NCBI RefSeq assembly: GCF_001424105.1
Contig: NZ_LMQH01000012.1
Coordinates: 386,891-450,890 of the forward strand
From: Chryseobacterium sp. Leaf394
Lineage (GTDB): Bacteria; Bacteroidota; Bacteroidia; Flavobacteriales; Weeksellaceae
Length of the DNA stretch: 64,000 bases
Reading direction: 5' to 3'
The notes beneath the pieces were generated by a model. The model saw only the letters and a program-made list of their open reading frames with translations. It was not told the origin of the DNA and made no database searches. Positions 25,653 through 34,741 of the stretch are shown here, in pieces. Every line of letters starts with the position of its first letter. Position 1 is the stretch's first letter. A program made the position numbers and the translations under genes.

Positions 25653-27101
25653 ATGAGTAAATATACTGAAGACGACTTAAGAGTCGATTTAGAAAATAAA
25701 AAATACGAATTCGGCTGGGAAACCAAGATCGATTACGAAGATTTCCCGACAGGCTTAAACGAAGACATCGTCCGTGCTATTTCTGCTAAAAAAGAAGAAC
25801 CGGAATGGATGACAGAATGGCGTTTGGAGTCTTTCAGAATCTGGTTGAAAATGACTGAGCCTGAATGGGCAAACATCAAATATCAAAAACCGGATTTTCA
25901 GGCGATAAAATATTACGCTGCACCTAAAGCTAAACCGGAACTGGCAAGCTTAGACGAAGTGGATCCTGAATTATTGGCAACTTTTGCCAAATTAGGAATC
26001 AACATTGAAGAACAGAAGAGGCTTTCAAATGTTGCCGTTGATATTGTTATCGATTCGATTTCTGTAAAAACAACTTTTCAGGACACTTTAGCAGAAAAAG
26101 GAATTATTTTCTGTTCAATTTCCGAAGCGATTAAGCATCATCCGGACTTAGTGAAGAAATATCTTGGAAAAGTAGTTCCAAGAGGAGATAACTTTTATGC
26201 AGCATTAAATTCCGCAGTATTTTCTGACGGAAGTTTCTGTTATATTCCAAAAGGAGTAAGATGCCCGATGGAATTATCAACTTATTTCCGAATCAATCAG
26301 TCTGGGACAGGTCAGTTCGAAAGAACACTTGTAATTGCAGATGAAGGAAGTTATGTTTCTTATCTTGAAGGCTGTACAGCTCCGTCAAGAGATGAAAATC
26401 AGCTTCACGCAGCGGTTGTTGAATTGATTGCTCTGGATAATGCTGAAATTAAATATTCAACGGTTCAGAACTGGTACCCGGGAAATGAAGAAGGAAAAGG
26501 TGGAGTTTTCAATTTTGTAACCAAAAGAGGATTGTGCGAAACAAAAGCAAAAATCTCATGGACACAGGTTGAAACTGGTTCTGCGGTAACCTGGAAATAT
26601 CCTTCATGTATTTTGAAAGGTGATGGTTCGATCGGTGAGTTTTACTCTATCGCAGTAACCAATAATCATCAGTATGCCGATACCGGTACAAAGATGATCC
26701 ACATCGGTAGAAATACAAAATCAACGATTATCTCTAAAGGAATTTCTGCAGGAAAATCTCAAAATTCATACAGAGGATTGGTCAAAGTAATGCCTTCCGC
26801 AAAAGGAGCGAGAAACTTCTCACAGTGTGACTCATTATTGATGGGTAACGAATGTGGAGCGCACACTTTCCCTTACATTGAAATTAAAGATCCTTCGGCG
26901 CAGCTGGAGCACGAAGCTACGACTTCAAAAATCGGTGAAGATCAGATTTTCTACTGTAACCAGAGAGGAATCGACACAGAAAGAGCAATTGCTTTGATCG
27001 TGAATGGTTTCAGTAAAGAGGTTTTAAACAAATTACCAATGGAGTTTGCCATCGAAGCTCAGAAATTATTGGAGATTTCTTTGGAAGGTTCTGTAGGGTA
27101 A
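25653..27101 (+). CDS. sufB: Fe-S cluster assembly scaffold protein SufB
   Basis: Core scaffold subunit of the SufBC2D complex that builds Fe-S clusters on a beta-helix platform with SufC ATPase. 482 residues, normal length. Family sequence is clear throughout ([59 protein letters not shown]), including the conserved Cys in [16 protein letters not shown]. The next gene in the operon, sufC, is displaced by about 640 bases by an inserted element that begins 5 bases after the sufB stop. Confidence 0.97.
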   Translation: MSKYTEDDLRVDLENKKYEFGWETKIDYEDFPTGLNEDIVRAISAKKEEPEWMTEWRLESFRIWLKMTEPEWANIKYQKPDFQAIKYYAAPKAKPELASLDEVDPELLATFAKLGINIEEQKRLSNVAVDIVIDSISVKTTFQDTLAEKGIIFCSISEAIKHHPDLVKKYLGKVVPRGDNFYAALNSAVFSDGSFCYIPKGVRCPMELSTYFRINQSGTGQFERTLVIADEGSYVSYLEGCTAPSRDENQLHAAVVELIALDNAEIKYSTVQNWYPGNEEGKGGVFNFVTKRGLCETKAKISWTQVETGSAVTWKYPSCILKGDGSIGEFYSIAVTNNHQYADTGTKMIHIGRNTKSTIISKGISAGKSQNSYRGLVKVMPSAKGARNFSQCDSLLMGNECGAHTFPYIEIKDPSAQLEHEATTSKIGEDQIFYCNQRGIDTERAIALIVNGFSKEVLNKLPMEFAIEAQKLLEISLEGSVG

Positions 27102-27106
27102 TTGGT

Positions 27107-27733
27107 TTTATCGCAAAGTAAAACAAAGATTTTTTTAAAGGCAAACCGCTGATTTTAAAGATATACTAAGCCGCTAACGCTTAGGAAAGAAATACAAAAT
27201 GAAATTAATTTTCAACTTGTATCTTTGCGAAAAACAAATAAATGACAGAAAATGAAATTTCAAAGATTGTATTTGAAAGTGGATTAAAAATTCATAGAAA
27301 ATTAGGTGTAGGTTTATTTGAAACCATTTATGAAGATTGCCTATTTTATGAATTAGAACAACAAGGATTAGTAGTCGAAAGACAAAATTTCTGAATATCC
27401 AATATGAAGAGCTGATTCTGGAAAGAGCTTTTAAAATGGATTTGCTGATTGAAAATAAAGTAGTTTTAGAAATAAAATCAGTCGAAAGCTTAAATAATTA
27501 TCATGCTTTACAGTTAAAAAATTATTTAAGACTAGGAAATTTTAAATTAGGCATGCTTTTAAATTTTAACTCTCAACTTTTTAAAAACGGAGTCAAAAGA
27601 ATAGCAAATAATCTTGATCAAATTTAAACATTAAAATAGAAATAGTATTTCCTCGCTAAGCGTTAGCGCCTTCGTTTATCTTAAAGATAACACAGGAGAC
27701 AAAATAAAAATCTTTGTCTAACCTTGCGATAAA
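27107..27733 (+). mobile_element. Inverted-repeat element carrying a GxxExxY gene, inserted between sufB and sufC
   Basis: The 627-base segment is bounded by 90-base terminal inverted repeats, 27107-27196 and 27644-27733. Aligned by eye without gaps they match at 65 of 90 positions. The outer ten bases are identical (TTTATCGCAA and TTGCGATAAA), as are CGCTAACGCTTAG (27172-27184) and CTAAGCGTTAGCG (27656-27668), at the same distance from each end. Between the arms lies one gene, a frame-broken GxxExxY coding sequence with its own TATCTTTG box at 27220-27227. No transposase is encoded, so movement would need help in trans. Target-site duplication is not clear. Confidence 0.78.
27242..27627 (+). 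pseudogene. GxxExxY family protein, interrupted by a minus-1 frame break
   Basis: The first frame (27242-27394) encodes 50 residues including RKLGVGLFETIYEDCL, with the name-giving GLFETIY, and ends VVERQNF-stop. The second frame, open from 27391, continues the family without loss (LNIQYEEL, FKMDLLIENKVVLEIKSVE, HALQLKNYL, GMLLNF, GVKRIANN). The KMDLLIE...EIKSVE segment resembles the D...ExK nuclease core. The break is one missing base in the run CAAAATTTC. Alternatively AAATTTC at 27385-27391, read as A AAT TTC just before TGA, fits the X-XXY-YYZ pattern for programmed minus-1 frameshifting. Family function is unknown. Confidence 0.85.
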
Positions 27734-27743
27734 TTAAAAATAT

Positions 27744-28487
27744 ATGTTAAACATTAAAAACTTACATGCCAGAATTGAAGATGGCGCACAAATATTAAAA
27801 GGTATCAATCTTGAAATCAAGCCGGGCGAAGTTCATGCGATCATGGGACCCAACGGTGCCGGAAAATCTACGCTTTCTTCTGTAATCGCAGGAAAAGAGG
27901 ATTACGAAGTAACGGAAGGAGAAATCATTTTTCAAGGTGAAAACATTATTGAAGATGCTCCTGAAGAAAGAGCGCACAAAGGAATTTTCCTTTCTTTTCA
28001 ATATCCGGTAGAAATTCCGGGAGTTTCTGTGACGAATTTCATTAAAGCTGCTTTAAACGAAAACAGAAAAGCCAACGGATTTGAAGATATGCCTGCAAAA
28101 GAAATGCTTGCTATGATTCGCGAAAAATCTGAAAAGCTTGGAATTAAAAAAGATTTCCTTTCAAGATCATTAAACGAAGGATTTTCGGGAGGTGAGAAGA
28201 AAAGAAACGAAATTTTCCAGATGATGATGCTGAATCCTAAACTGGCGATTCTTGATGAAACCGATTCTGGATTGGATATTGATGCTTTGAGAATCGTTGC
28301 AGACGGTGTAAACCAGTTTAAAAACGAAGGAAATGCAGTGCTTTTAATTACGCATTACCAGAGATTGCTGAATTATATTGAGCCTGATTATGTACACGTT
28401 TTAGCGAACGGAAAAATCATTAAAACTGGTGATAAATCTTTAGCTTTAGAATTGGAAAGCAAGGGATACGACTGGTTGCTTAACTAA
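27744..28487 (+). CDS. sufC: Fe-S cluster assembly ATPase SufC
   Basis: ABC-type ATPase of the SufBCD scaffold complex. 247 residues. Walker A GPNGAGKST, Q-loop region LSFQYPVEIPGVS, signature LNEGFSGGEKKR, Walker B LAILDETDSGLD and the H-loop LLITHYQRLL are all intact, with the SufC-specific DETDSGLDIDAL. The start lies only 10 bases beyond the right end of the inserted element, so the native upstream region has been replaced and transcription must read through the element or start at its right end (TAACCTTG at 27719-27726 is a near match to the minus-7 box). Confidence 0.97.
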   Translation: MLNIKNLHARIEDGAQILKGINLEIKPGEVHAIMGPNGAGKSTLSSVIAGKEDYEVTEGEIIFQGENIIEDAPEERAHKGIFLSFQYPVEIPGVSVTNFIKAALNENRKANGFEDMPAKEMLAMIREKSEKLGIKKDFLSRSLNEGFSGGEKKRNEIFQMMMLNPKLAILDETDSGLDIDALRIVADGVNQFKNEGNAVLLITHYQRLLNYIEPDYVHVLANGKIIKTGDKSLALELESKGYDWLLN

Positions 28488-28511
28488 TAAAATATTTTTG
28501 GTTAAGTTTTT

Positions 28512-28557
28512 TATCAATCCTTAGTCAAAAATGCAGTGAAAAACTGCGGTATTGATA
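28512..28557 (+). other. Two-level stem-loop in the sufC-sufD spacer
   Basis: Outer arms TATCAAT (28512-28518) and ATTGATA (28551-28557) enclose an inner hairpin GCAGT (28533-28537) / ACTGC (28543-28547). No T run follows, and the two genes are presumably cotranscribed. Confidence 0.45.
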
Positions 28558-28583
28558 CAAATTAAATTTATAATAAAGGTGTG

Positions 28584-29909
28584 ATGGCCGAAATATCAGT
28601 AATGGCTTTATACGATCAAACAATAGAAAATCACAGTGAATTTTTGGAGAGTCTGCGTCACAGATTTTTAGATGACGACAGAAAAACGGCGCTTCAAAAA
28701 TTTGCAGTCAAAGGTTTTCCTACCAAGAAAGACGAAGAATACAAGTATACCAACATCAAAGAAATCACGGAGAAAGATTACAATTTTTTCCCGAAAGAAA
28801 GTCACAACATTACCAAAGAACAGCTTGATGAGCTGCATTTGGGAGAAGAAAATTTTGACTGGATTGTATTTGTAAACGGTCAGCTTCGCAAAGAGCTTTC
28901 GAACATTTCTATCGAAAATGCAGAATTTCTGTCTTTCAATTACGCTTTGAATGATGAGAATCACAAAGATGTTTTCGATAAATATTTTAATACAATTGCT
29001 GCAAAAGATTTAGCTTTTACAAACTTAAATCAGGCATACTGCAAATACGGATTCTTTTTAAAAGTTCCGAAAAATGTGATCATCGAAAAACCGATTCACG
29101 TTTTTTATCTTTCCCAGAATCAGGAAGAAAACACATTCTACAACACTAGAAATTTACTGATTGTAGAAGAAGGTGCAAAAGTTGAAATCATTGAAAGTCA
29201 CCATAATTTTGACGAAAGTTTTGTGTTTACCAATTCGGTAACTGAAATTTTCACTTATCAGAATGCAAAAGCCGACTGGCACAAAATTCAGAACGACAGC
29301 GATACTTCTTATCTGGTAGATCATACTTTTGCAAAGCAGGAAAGAGACAGCTTAACGACGGTAAATACGTTTACATTCGGAGGAAAGATCATCAGAAACA
29401 ATCTTGATTTTATTCATAACGGAGAAAATATCAACTCTTTCATGAACGGAATCACCATTATCGGGAAAGATCAGTTGGTAGATCACCACACGGCAGTTCA
29501 CCACAATACTCCAAACTGTCAGAGTTACCAGAATTACAAAGGCATTTTCAAAGATAAATCTCATGGAGTTTTCAACGGAAAGGTATTTGTAAATAAAATT
29601 GCCCAGAAAACCAACGCTTATCAGCAAAATAACAACGTTTTACTGAGCGAAGGCGCAACAATCGACACTAAGCCTCAGCTGGAGATTTTCGCAGACGATG
29701 TGAAGTGCTCTCACGGTTGTACGGTTGGTCAGTTGAATAAAGATGCTTTGTTTTATTTAAGAGCAAGAGGAATTTCTAAAAAAGAAGCACAGGCATTATT
29801 GCTTTACGCTTTTGCCAATGACGCAATGCAGAATATCGACATTGAACCGTTAAAAGTAAAAATCGAGCAGCTTTTAGCTGAGAAACTTGAAGTTACGATG
29901 GAATTTTAA
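28584..29909 (+). CDS. sufD: Fe-S cluster assembly protein SufD
   Basis: Beta-helix partner of SufB in the SufBC2D scaffold. About 440 residues. Typical sequence includes FPTKKDEEYKYTNIKEI near the start, DHHTAVHHNTPNCQSYQNYK with the conserved histidine, and EIFADDVKCSHGCTVGQLN near the end. GTG at 28581 is followed directly by ATG at 28584, and another ATG lies at 28602; 28584 is preferred (AAAGGT a few bases upstream). No sufS or sufE follows: a terminator closes the operon, so the desulfurase must be elsewhere. Confidence 0.96.
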   Translation: MAEISVMALYDQTIENHSEFLESLRHRFLDDDRKTALQKFAVKGFPTKKDEEYKYTNIKEITEKDYNFFPKESHNITKEQLDELHLGEENFDWIVFVNGQLRKELSNISIENAEFLSFNYALNDENHKDVFDKYFNTIAAKDLAFTNLNQAYCKYGFFLKVPKNVIIEKPIHVFYLSQNQEENTFYNTRNLLIVEEGAKVEIIESHHNFDESFVFTNSVTEIFTYQNAKADWHKIQNDSDTSYLVDHTFAKQERDSLTTVNTFTFGGKIIRNNLDFIHNGENINSFMNGITIIGKDQLVDHHTAVHHNTPNCQSYQNYKGIFKDKSHGVFNGKVFVNKIAQKTNAYQQNNNVLLSEGATIDTKPQLEIFADDVKCSHGCTVGQLNKDALFYLRARGISKKEAQALLLYAFANDAMQNIDIEPLKVKIEQLLAEKLEVTMEF

Positions 29910-29930
29910 TTCAAATAAATCTTATATAAA

Positions 29931-29967
29931 AAACAGGCAGTCTCTTTTGAGACTGCCTGTTTTTATT
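29931..29967. terminator. Bidirectional terminator of the suf operon
   Basis: Long perfect stem AACAGGCAGTCTC/GAGACTGCCTGTT with a TTTT loop, A-rich on the left and T5 on the right, between convergent genes. Confidence 0.93.
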
Positions 29968-29976
29968 TGATGCAAT

Positions 29977-30909
29977 TTATTTCTTCAGCCAAAACTGGCT
30001 GTCTTTCCTGTCAGATCTTTTTACACCATTATCAATATTGTATGCAACGCCGACCCCTAAAGTCTGTTTCAGCTGGGTTTTTCTGATCTGGTTATGGTCA
30101 TACATCAAATCCAGAGTTACAATTGATGAGATAAATCTGTTGATTTTCATATTCAGAAGCATGTTATAGGATAAAACCATGTGATCAGGATTTTCAAGAT
30201 AATTTGAGAAGATAGAACCAGTGTTGGTCATTTCGATATTCTCCATCAGTTTTACTTTATAGATTGCGGATCCCAGAAAACCCATCTGCATCAGGAAAAA
30301 ATCACCATCTGATTTTAAACCGTATGTTCCGGCAACCTGCAGTTCTTTATCAAGTACAAAAGTGAATCTGCCGTTGACAGGTCGCATTGTAACAGTAAGG
30401 TTTTCATTGGGTCTGTAGGTGATCCCGAGCCCGGCATTCACATATCCTGGCGCCATAAAATTTGAAATCTTTTTTGCTTCAGGATTATTTCCGTCTTCAA
30501 AACCGCCTGAAAACTGTGAGAGAACACTCGCTCCTGTAGACACATACCAGCTTTTGGAAAACTGAAGACCGTAGTTGGTGGAAATATTAAGGACATCCTG
30601 CGTTTTTCTTGTTCCGATACCTTTGGTGGTGTTTTGTCCGTAATTCATAATGATGATATTCTCCCAAAGGTTACGGCCGTTTTCATAAACGAGATTGTAA
30701 TTGGCACTTGCAAGCCATCCTACATTGTTGGCACCACCGCCCACCCAGTTGGAGAATGCGGCCTGATTAAACATCAAACTGTTTTTAGCAGTTATGGACC
30801 AGTGTCTCGGTTTTTTAATGGTATCTACTGCCGTGGAATCGCTTATAATTACCTGGGCATTCATCATCAATCCTGTGTACATCAAAAATAGCAGAAAAAA
30901 CTTCCTCAT
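29977..30909 (-). CDS. DUF3078 domain outer-membrane protein
   Basis: A 310-residue protein with signal peptide MRKFFLLFLMYTGLMMNAQ and a chain of amphipathic beta strands. The DUF3078 pattern is clear (NSLMFNQAAFSNWVGGGANN, NLVYENGRNLWENIIIMNYG, WYVSTGASVLSQFSGGFEDG). Likely an outer-membrane barrel; function unknown across the family. A TATTTTTG box (minus strand, 30936-30943) is its likely promoter, and a shared terminator lies at its 3' end. Confidence 0.92.
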   Translation of the reverse strand: MRKFFLLFLMYTGLMMNAQVIISDSTAVDTIKKPRHWSITAKNSLMFNQAAFSNWVGGGANNVGWLASANYNLVYENGRNLWENIIIMNYGQNTTKGIGTRKTQDVLNISTNYGLQFSKSWYVSTGASVLSQFSGGFEDGNNPEAKKISNFMAPGYVNAGLGITYRPNENLTVTMRPVNGRFTFVLDKELQVAGTYGLKSDGDFFLMQMGFLGSAIYKVKLMENIEMTNTGSIFSNYLENPDHMVLSYNMLLNMKINRFISSIVTLDLMYDHNQIRKTQLKQTLGVGVAYNIDNGVKRSDRKDSQFWLKK

Positions 30910-31142
30910 AATTCTTACTTATAATTTGTTCGGTGCAAAAATAAGAATATATAAATTGACCGGTTTATCAGACCTTTATGAAAAACTTTGGAGATAAATT
31001 TAAATTTTTCAAAATCAGTAATTCATAACCCTAAACATTTTGATAATTAATAACTTTCTGTCTGAATAATATTTAAAAACATAAAATAAAAGCCAAAATT
31101 TCCGAAATTTATGTGTGGCTTTCGTTTTGTGAGCTAAGAGGT

Positions 31143-31916
31143 ATGATTAATAATGTAATTTCAAAAAAGGCTTTGCTTTACCCGCTTTTGATGCTGGCTG
31201 CGATGTGGTTTGGATATCTGCTGCAGATGAATGGCTTTTTTGACAGCTGCTTCGGCGCAATTATTCCTCTGCTGCCGGAAGGTCTTTTAGGAATTATCAC
31301 GGCGCCGCTTCTTCACGGAAATATAGATCATATTGTAAGCAATTCCATTCCGATTGGAATTCTGATGTTTCTTCTTTATCAGTTTTACCCTGAAGTCGCC
31401 AATAAAGTATTTGTAATCGGGTGGATCTTAGCTGGTTTTTTAGTCTGGATACTTCCTCCAATTGATATTCTTACTGGCGAATATACCTACACCTGTACCA
31501 TCGGTGCGAGTGGGGTAGTGTATGTTCTGGCGTTCTTCCTCTTCTTCAGCGGTGTTTTCAGATGGAATATGAAATTACTGACAATTTCACTTCTGGTTGT
31601 CCTGTATTATGGTAGTCTGATCTGGGGAATGTTTCCTGAAGAAATGTTCAGCGAAATGCTTGAGCCCAGCAAAATCTCATGGCAGGCACATTCTGCAGGT
31701 GCCATTGTAGGAAGTGTTTTGGCATACTCATTTAAAAAATTAGGTGAAAAAAAGAAAAAGTATATTTGGGAATTTCCAAATTATTACAGCGAAAAAGATG
31801 ACAAACTGTGGCAGGAATATAAAGAAAATCATCCGGACGACTTTCTGGAACTTCCGTATCAAAAAAGAGAAGATATCTGGGATTATCTGGAAGATTTAAG
31901 AAAAAATAAATCTTAA
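31143..31916 (+). CDS. Rhomboid family intramembrane serine protease
   Basis: Membrane-embedded serine protease. Six hydrophobic segments are seen. Catalytic features are HGNIDHIVSN (oxyanion-side His and Asn), IGASGVVYVL with the GASG nucleophile, and the catalytic His in WQAHSAGAIVGSVLA. After the last helix there is a charged cytosolic tail of about 65 residues (EKKKKYIWEFPNYYSE ... EDIWDYLEDLRK), which is not part of the core fold. ATG at 31143 (MINNVISKK), after AAGAGGT, is preferred to the ATG at 31113. dprA lies immediately downstream with its own promoter. Confidence 0.9.
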   Translation: MINNVISKKALLYPLLMLAAMWFGYLLQMNGFFDSCFGAIIPLLPEGLLGIITAPLLHGNIDHIVSNSIPIGILMFLLYQFYPEVANKVFVIGWILAGFLVWILPPIDILTGEYTYTCTIGASGVVYVLAFFLFFSGVFRWNMKLLTISLLVVLYYGSLIWGMFPEEMFSEMLEPSKISWQAHSAGAIVGSVLAYSFKKLGEKKKKYIWEFPNYYSEKDDKLWQEYKENHPDDFLELPYQKREDIWDYLEDLRKNKS

Positions 31917-31921
31917 TTGAT

Positions 31922-31929
31922 TAAATTTG
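31922..31929 (+). promoter_or_regulatory. Minus-7 box that fixes the dprA start
   Basis: TAAATTTG predicts transcription from about 31936, downstream of the TTG at 31917 and 11 bases before the ATG at 31947. Confidence 0.55.
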
Positions 31930-31946
31930 ATGAAAATAAAACACAA

Positions 31947-33056
31947 ATGTACACAGAAGAGCAACTGTATTCTATTGCGCTGCGGGAGTGCAATTTTATA
32001 GGAGATATCAACTTTCTGAAACTGGTTCGCCGCTTCGGAACTGCAGAGAATGTCTGGAAATTTTCAAAAAAAGAACTCAGCAAAACAGACGGGATAGGCC
32101 TGAAAACAGTTTCGGATATCGGAAATGCTGAACATCTGAAATTTGCTGAAAAAGAAATTTCGTTTTGCGAAAAAAATTCAGTTAAAATAAATCTCAGACA
32201 TCAGAATGAACTTCCGTTTTTACTGAAAGAATGCGATGATGCTCCCGCAATCCTTTACCAGAAAGGAAATTTTGACACGAAACTAAATACCGTAAGTCTT
32301 GTCGGAACGAGAAATATTACTTCATACGGCAAAAAATTCATAGAAGACTTTTTCGAAGAAACAAAATCACATCAATACATTTCTGTAAGTGGGCTGGCAT
32401 TGGGTGTTGATAAAGAAGTTCACGAGCAGTCTCTGAATCATCAGATTCCCACCATTGGTGTTTTGGCTCATGGTTTTCATACTTTTTATCCGTCAAAAAA
32501 CAGAAAACTTTCAGATAAAATACTTGAACAGGATGGTGGTTTGCTTACTGAGTTTAATTCTTCAAGAAAACCGGACCGGGAAAATTTCATTCAGAGAAAC
32601 AGAATCATTGCCGGAATTTCTCCAGCCACAATCGTTGTGGAAACAGCTTTTGGCGGTGGTTCTATCAGTACGGCAACGTTTGCAAATACTTACAACAGAG
32701 ATGTTTTTGCACTTCCCGGAAGAATTTCAGACAGATACAGCCAGGGTTGCAATCATCTCATATTTCAGAATAAGGCAACGGCAATTTCAACAATCAAAGA
32801 TTTGCTGGATCTCATCGGTTTTAATGATTCCAGAGAAATAATCGGAGAGCTTTTTCCGCACAGTACAGTCACAATTCAATTATCTGAAAATCAGGAACTA
32901 ATATACAGAAGTATCAGAGAGAATCCGCATGTTACATTAGACGATCTGGCAGAAAAAATATCATTCCCATCACATAAATTATTGCCTGTAATACTGGAAC
33001 TCGAGCTTTTGGGAAAAGTAAAATCATTTTCAGGGAGACAATTTTTGGCAATATAA
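31947..33056 (+). CDS. dprA: DNA-processing protein DprA
   Basis: Loads RecA onto incoming single-stranded DNA during natural transformation. About 370 residues. N-terminal helix-hairpin-helix-like region (about 1-75), then the Rossmann-like DprA core: VGTRNITSYGKKF, VSGLALGVDKEVH, GVLAHGFHTFYPSKNR, FIQRNRIIAGIS, ETAFGGGSISTA and VFALPGRI. A C-terminal winged-helix domain (about 305-369, NPHVTLDDLAEKISFP) completes it. ATG at 31947 (MYTEEQLYSIALR) is chosen because the open frame upstream overlaps the promoter. Confidence 0.95.
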   Translation: MYTEEQLYSIALRECNFIGDINFLKLVRRFGTAENVWKFSKKELSKTDGIGLKTVSDIGNAEHLKFAEKEISFCEKNSVKINLRHQNELPFLLKECDDAPAILYQKGNFDTKLNTVSLVGTRNITSYGKKFIEDFFEETKSHQYISVSGLALGVDKEVHEQSLNHQIPTIGVLAHGFHTFYPSKNRKLSDKILEQDGGLLTEFNSSRKPDRENFIQRNRIIAGISPATIVVETAFGGGSISTATFANTYNRDVFALPGRISDRYSQGCNHLIFQNKATAISTIKDLLDLIGFNDSREIIGELFPHSTVTIQLSENQELIYRSIRENPHVTLDDLAEKISFPSHKLLPVILELELLGKVKSFSGRQFLAI

Positions 33057-33190
33057 GAATTAATGATTTCGTAATATTTCATTATTTTACATATAACATT
33101 TAATTTTTAATAAAATTCAGATTGTTATTATTAATTTAATAATATTAGTATTCGTTATTGTTGAATTATCAGCAAATATCAAATAAGCTA

Positions 33191-33220
33191 TTGTGAATCT
33201 TGAAAAAAAAATTAAATTTG
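33191..33220 (+). promoter_or_regulatory. Full Bacteroidota-type promoter of gdhA
   Basis: TTG (33191-33193), 19-base spacer, TAAATTTG (33213-33220); predicted leader of about 20 bases. The rest of the 191-base spacer after dprA is plain AT-rich sequence. Confidence 0.78.
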
Positions 33221-33247
33221 TTGACATAATATTCAACCTTACCTAAT

Positions 33248-34606
33248 ATGGAACAATATAATATTGACCAGAAAATTCAGGAGTTTATTGCTAAGATAGA
33301 AGCAAAAAACCCGAATGAACCGGAATTTTTACAGGCAGTAAAAGAAGTTGCAATTACAGTAATTCCTTTTATCCTTACCAGAAAAGAATATACAGGCATG
33401 AAGCTTCTTGAGAGAATGGCTGAAGCCGAGAGAATTATTATTTTCAGAGTTCCATGGGTTGATGACAAAGGTGAAATTCAGGTGAACAGAGGTTTCAGAA
33501 TCCAGATGAACTCTGCAATCGGACCATACAAAGGAGGAATCCGTTTTCATCCAACTGTTAACCTTTCTGTACTTAAATTCTTAGCATTCGAGCAGGTATT
33601 TAAAAACTCTTTGACAACTCTTCCAATGGGAGGTGGTAAAGGAGGTTCAGACTTTGATCCGCAAGGTAAAACTGATATGGAAGTGATGCGTTTCTGCCAG
33701 GCTTTCATGACGGAATTGTGCAAGCACATTGGTCCTGAAACTGACGTTCCTGCGGGAGACATCGGCGTTGGAGCAAGAGAAATTGGATATTTATTCGGTC
33801 AGTACAAAAAAGTGAGAAACGAATTTACAGGTGTTCTTACCGGTAAAGGTCTTGCTTACGGTGGTTCACTGATCCGTCCTGAAGCTACAGGATACGGTGT
33901 TGTTTACTTTGCTGAGCAGATGCTGAAGACTATCGGACAGACATTTAAAGATAAAATTGTAACGGTTTCAGGTTTCGGAAACGTGGCGTGGGGCGTTATT
34001 AAAAAAGTACATGAACTGGGCGGTAAAGTGGTAACGCTTTCCGGACCTGATGGTTATGTGTACGATAAAGACGGTATCGATGGTGAAAAAATCGATTTCC
34101 TTCTTGAATTAAGAGCTTCTGGAAACAACAGAGCTGAAGATTACGCAAAACAATATCCTTCGGCTGTTTTCCACGCAGGAAAACGTCCTTGGGAAGTGAA
34201 GTGTGATGTAGCAATTCCTTCTGCAACTCAGAATGAGCTTGATTTTGAGGATGCTAAACTTTTGGTTGAAAACGGTTGTCTTTGTGTAACTGAAGCTGCT
34301 AACATGCCTTCAACACTGGAAGCTATCAACTATTTCCTTGAGAATAAAGTATTATTCTCTCCAGGGAAAGCTTCAAACGCAGGTGGTGTAGCTACTTCAG
34401 GTTTGGAAATGACTCAGAATTCAATCAGACTCAACTGGACTTCAGAAGAAGTTGATGCAAGACTGAAAGAAATTATGATCGGAATTCACAAAGCTTGTAG
34501 AGACTACGGTAAAGAAGAAGACGGATATGTAAACTATGTGAAAGGTGCAAACATCGCCGGCTTCGTAAAAGTAGCTGAAGCAATGTTGGCTCAGGGTGTA
34601 GTATAG
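33248..34606 (+). CDS. gdhA: Glutamate dehydrogenase (hexameric, probably NADP-linked)
   Basis: Interconverts 2-oxoglutarate plus ammonia and glutamate. 452 residues, the size of the small hexameric bacterial enzyme. Visible are the substrate site IGPYKGGIRFHP, catalytic Lys in LPMGGGKGGSDFDP, PAGDIGVGAREIGYLFGQYK, and the dinucleotide-binding VTVSGFGNVAWG. The NADP preference is assumed from overall resemblance to GdhA and was not read from the specificity residues. Single-gene unit with its own promoter and terminator. Confidence 0.96.
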   Translation: MEQYNIDQKIQEFIAKIEAKNPNEPEFLQAVKEVAITVIPFILTRKEYTGMKLLERMAEAERIIIFRVPWVDDKGEIQVNRGFRIQMNSAIGPYKGGIRFHPTVNLSVLKFLAFEQVFKNSLTTLPMGGGKGGSDFDPQGKTDMEVMRFCQAFMTELCKHIGPETDVPAGDIGVGAREIGYLFGQYKKVRNEFTGVLTGKGLAYGGSLIRPEATGYGVVYFAEQMLKTIGQTFKDKIVTVSGFGNVAWGVIKKVHELGGKVVTLSGPDGYVYDKDGIDGEKIDFLLELRASGNNRAEDYAKQYPSAVFHAGKRPWEVKCDVAIPSATQNELDFEDAKLLVENGCLCVTEAANMPSTLEAINYFLENKVLFSPGKASNAGGVATSGLEMTQNSIRLNWTSEEVDARLKEIMIGIHKACRDYGKEEDGYVNYVKGANIAGFVKVAEAMLAQGVV

Positions 34607-34612
34607 AAATAT

Positions 34613-34642
34613 AAAGGTTGGGAAGTTTTCCCGGCCTTTTTT
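34613..34642 (+). terminator. Terminator of gdhA
   Basis: AAAGGTTGGGAA pairs with TTCCCGGCCTTT (two G-T wobbles), followed by a T run. Confidence 0.85.
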
Positions 34643-34692
34643 CATAAAGCCTGTCCCGGGATTATAAATGGGAAAAAGTAATAGTGAAAGTG

Positions 34693-34726
34693 AAAGCATT
34701 GAATGTCCAGTTCAATGCTTTTTTTG
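34693..34726. terminator. Second hairpin between gdhA and the convergent gene
   Basis: AAAGCATTGAA/TTCAATGCTTT with a seven-base loop and T7 on the plus strand; on the minus strand it lies 16 bases beyond the next gene's stop but has a weaker T run. Confidence 0.75.
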
Positions 34727-34741
34727 TGATACAAAACTGTC

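Noticed and set aside
27436..27627. A 63-residue open frame taken as a separate small gene
   Set aside because: It is the second half of the GxxExxY gene; the frame is open upstream to 27391 and joins the first half directly.
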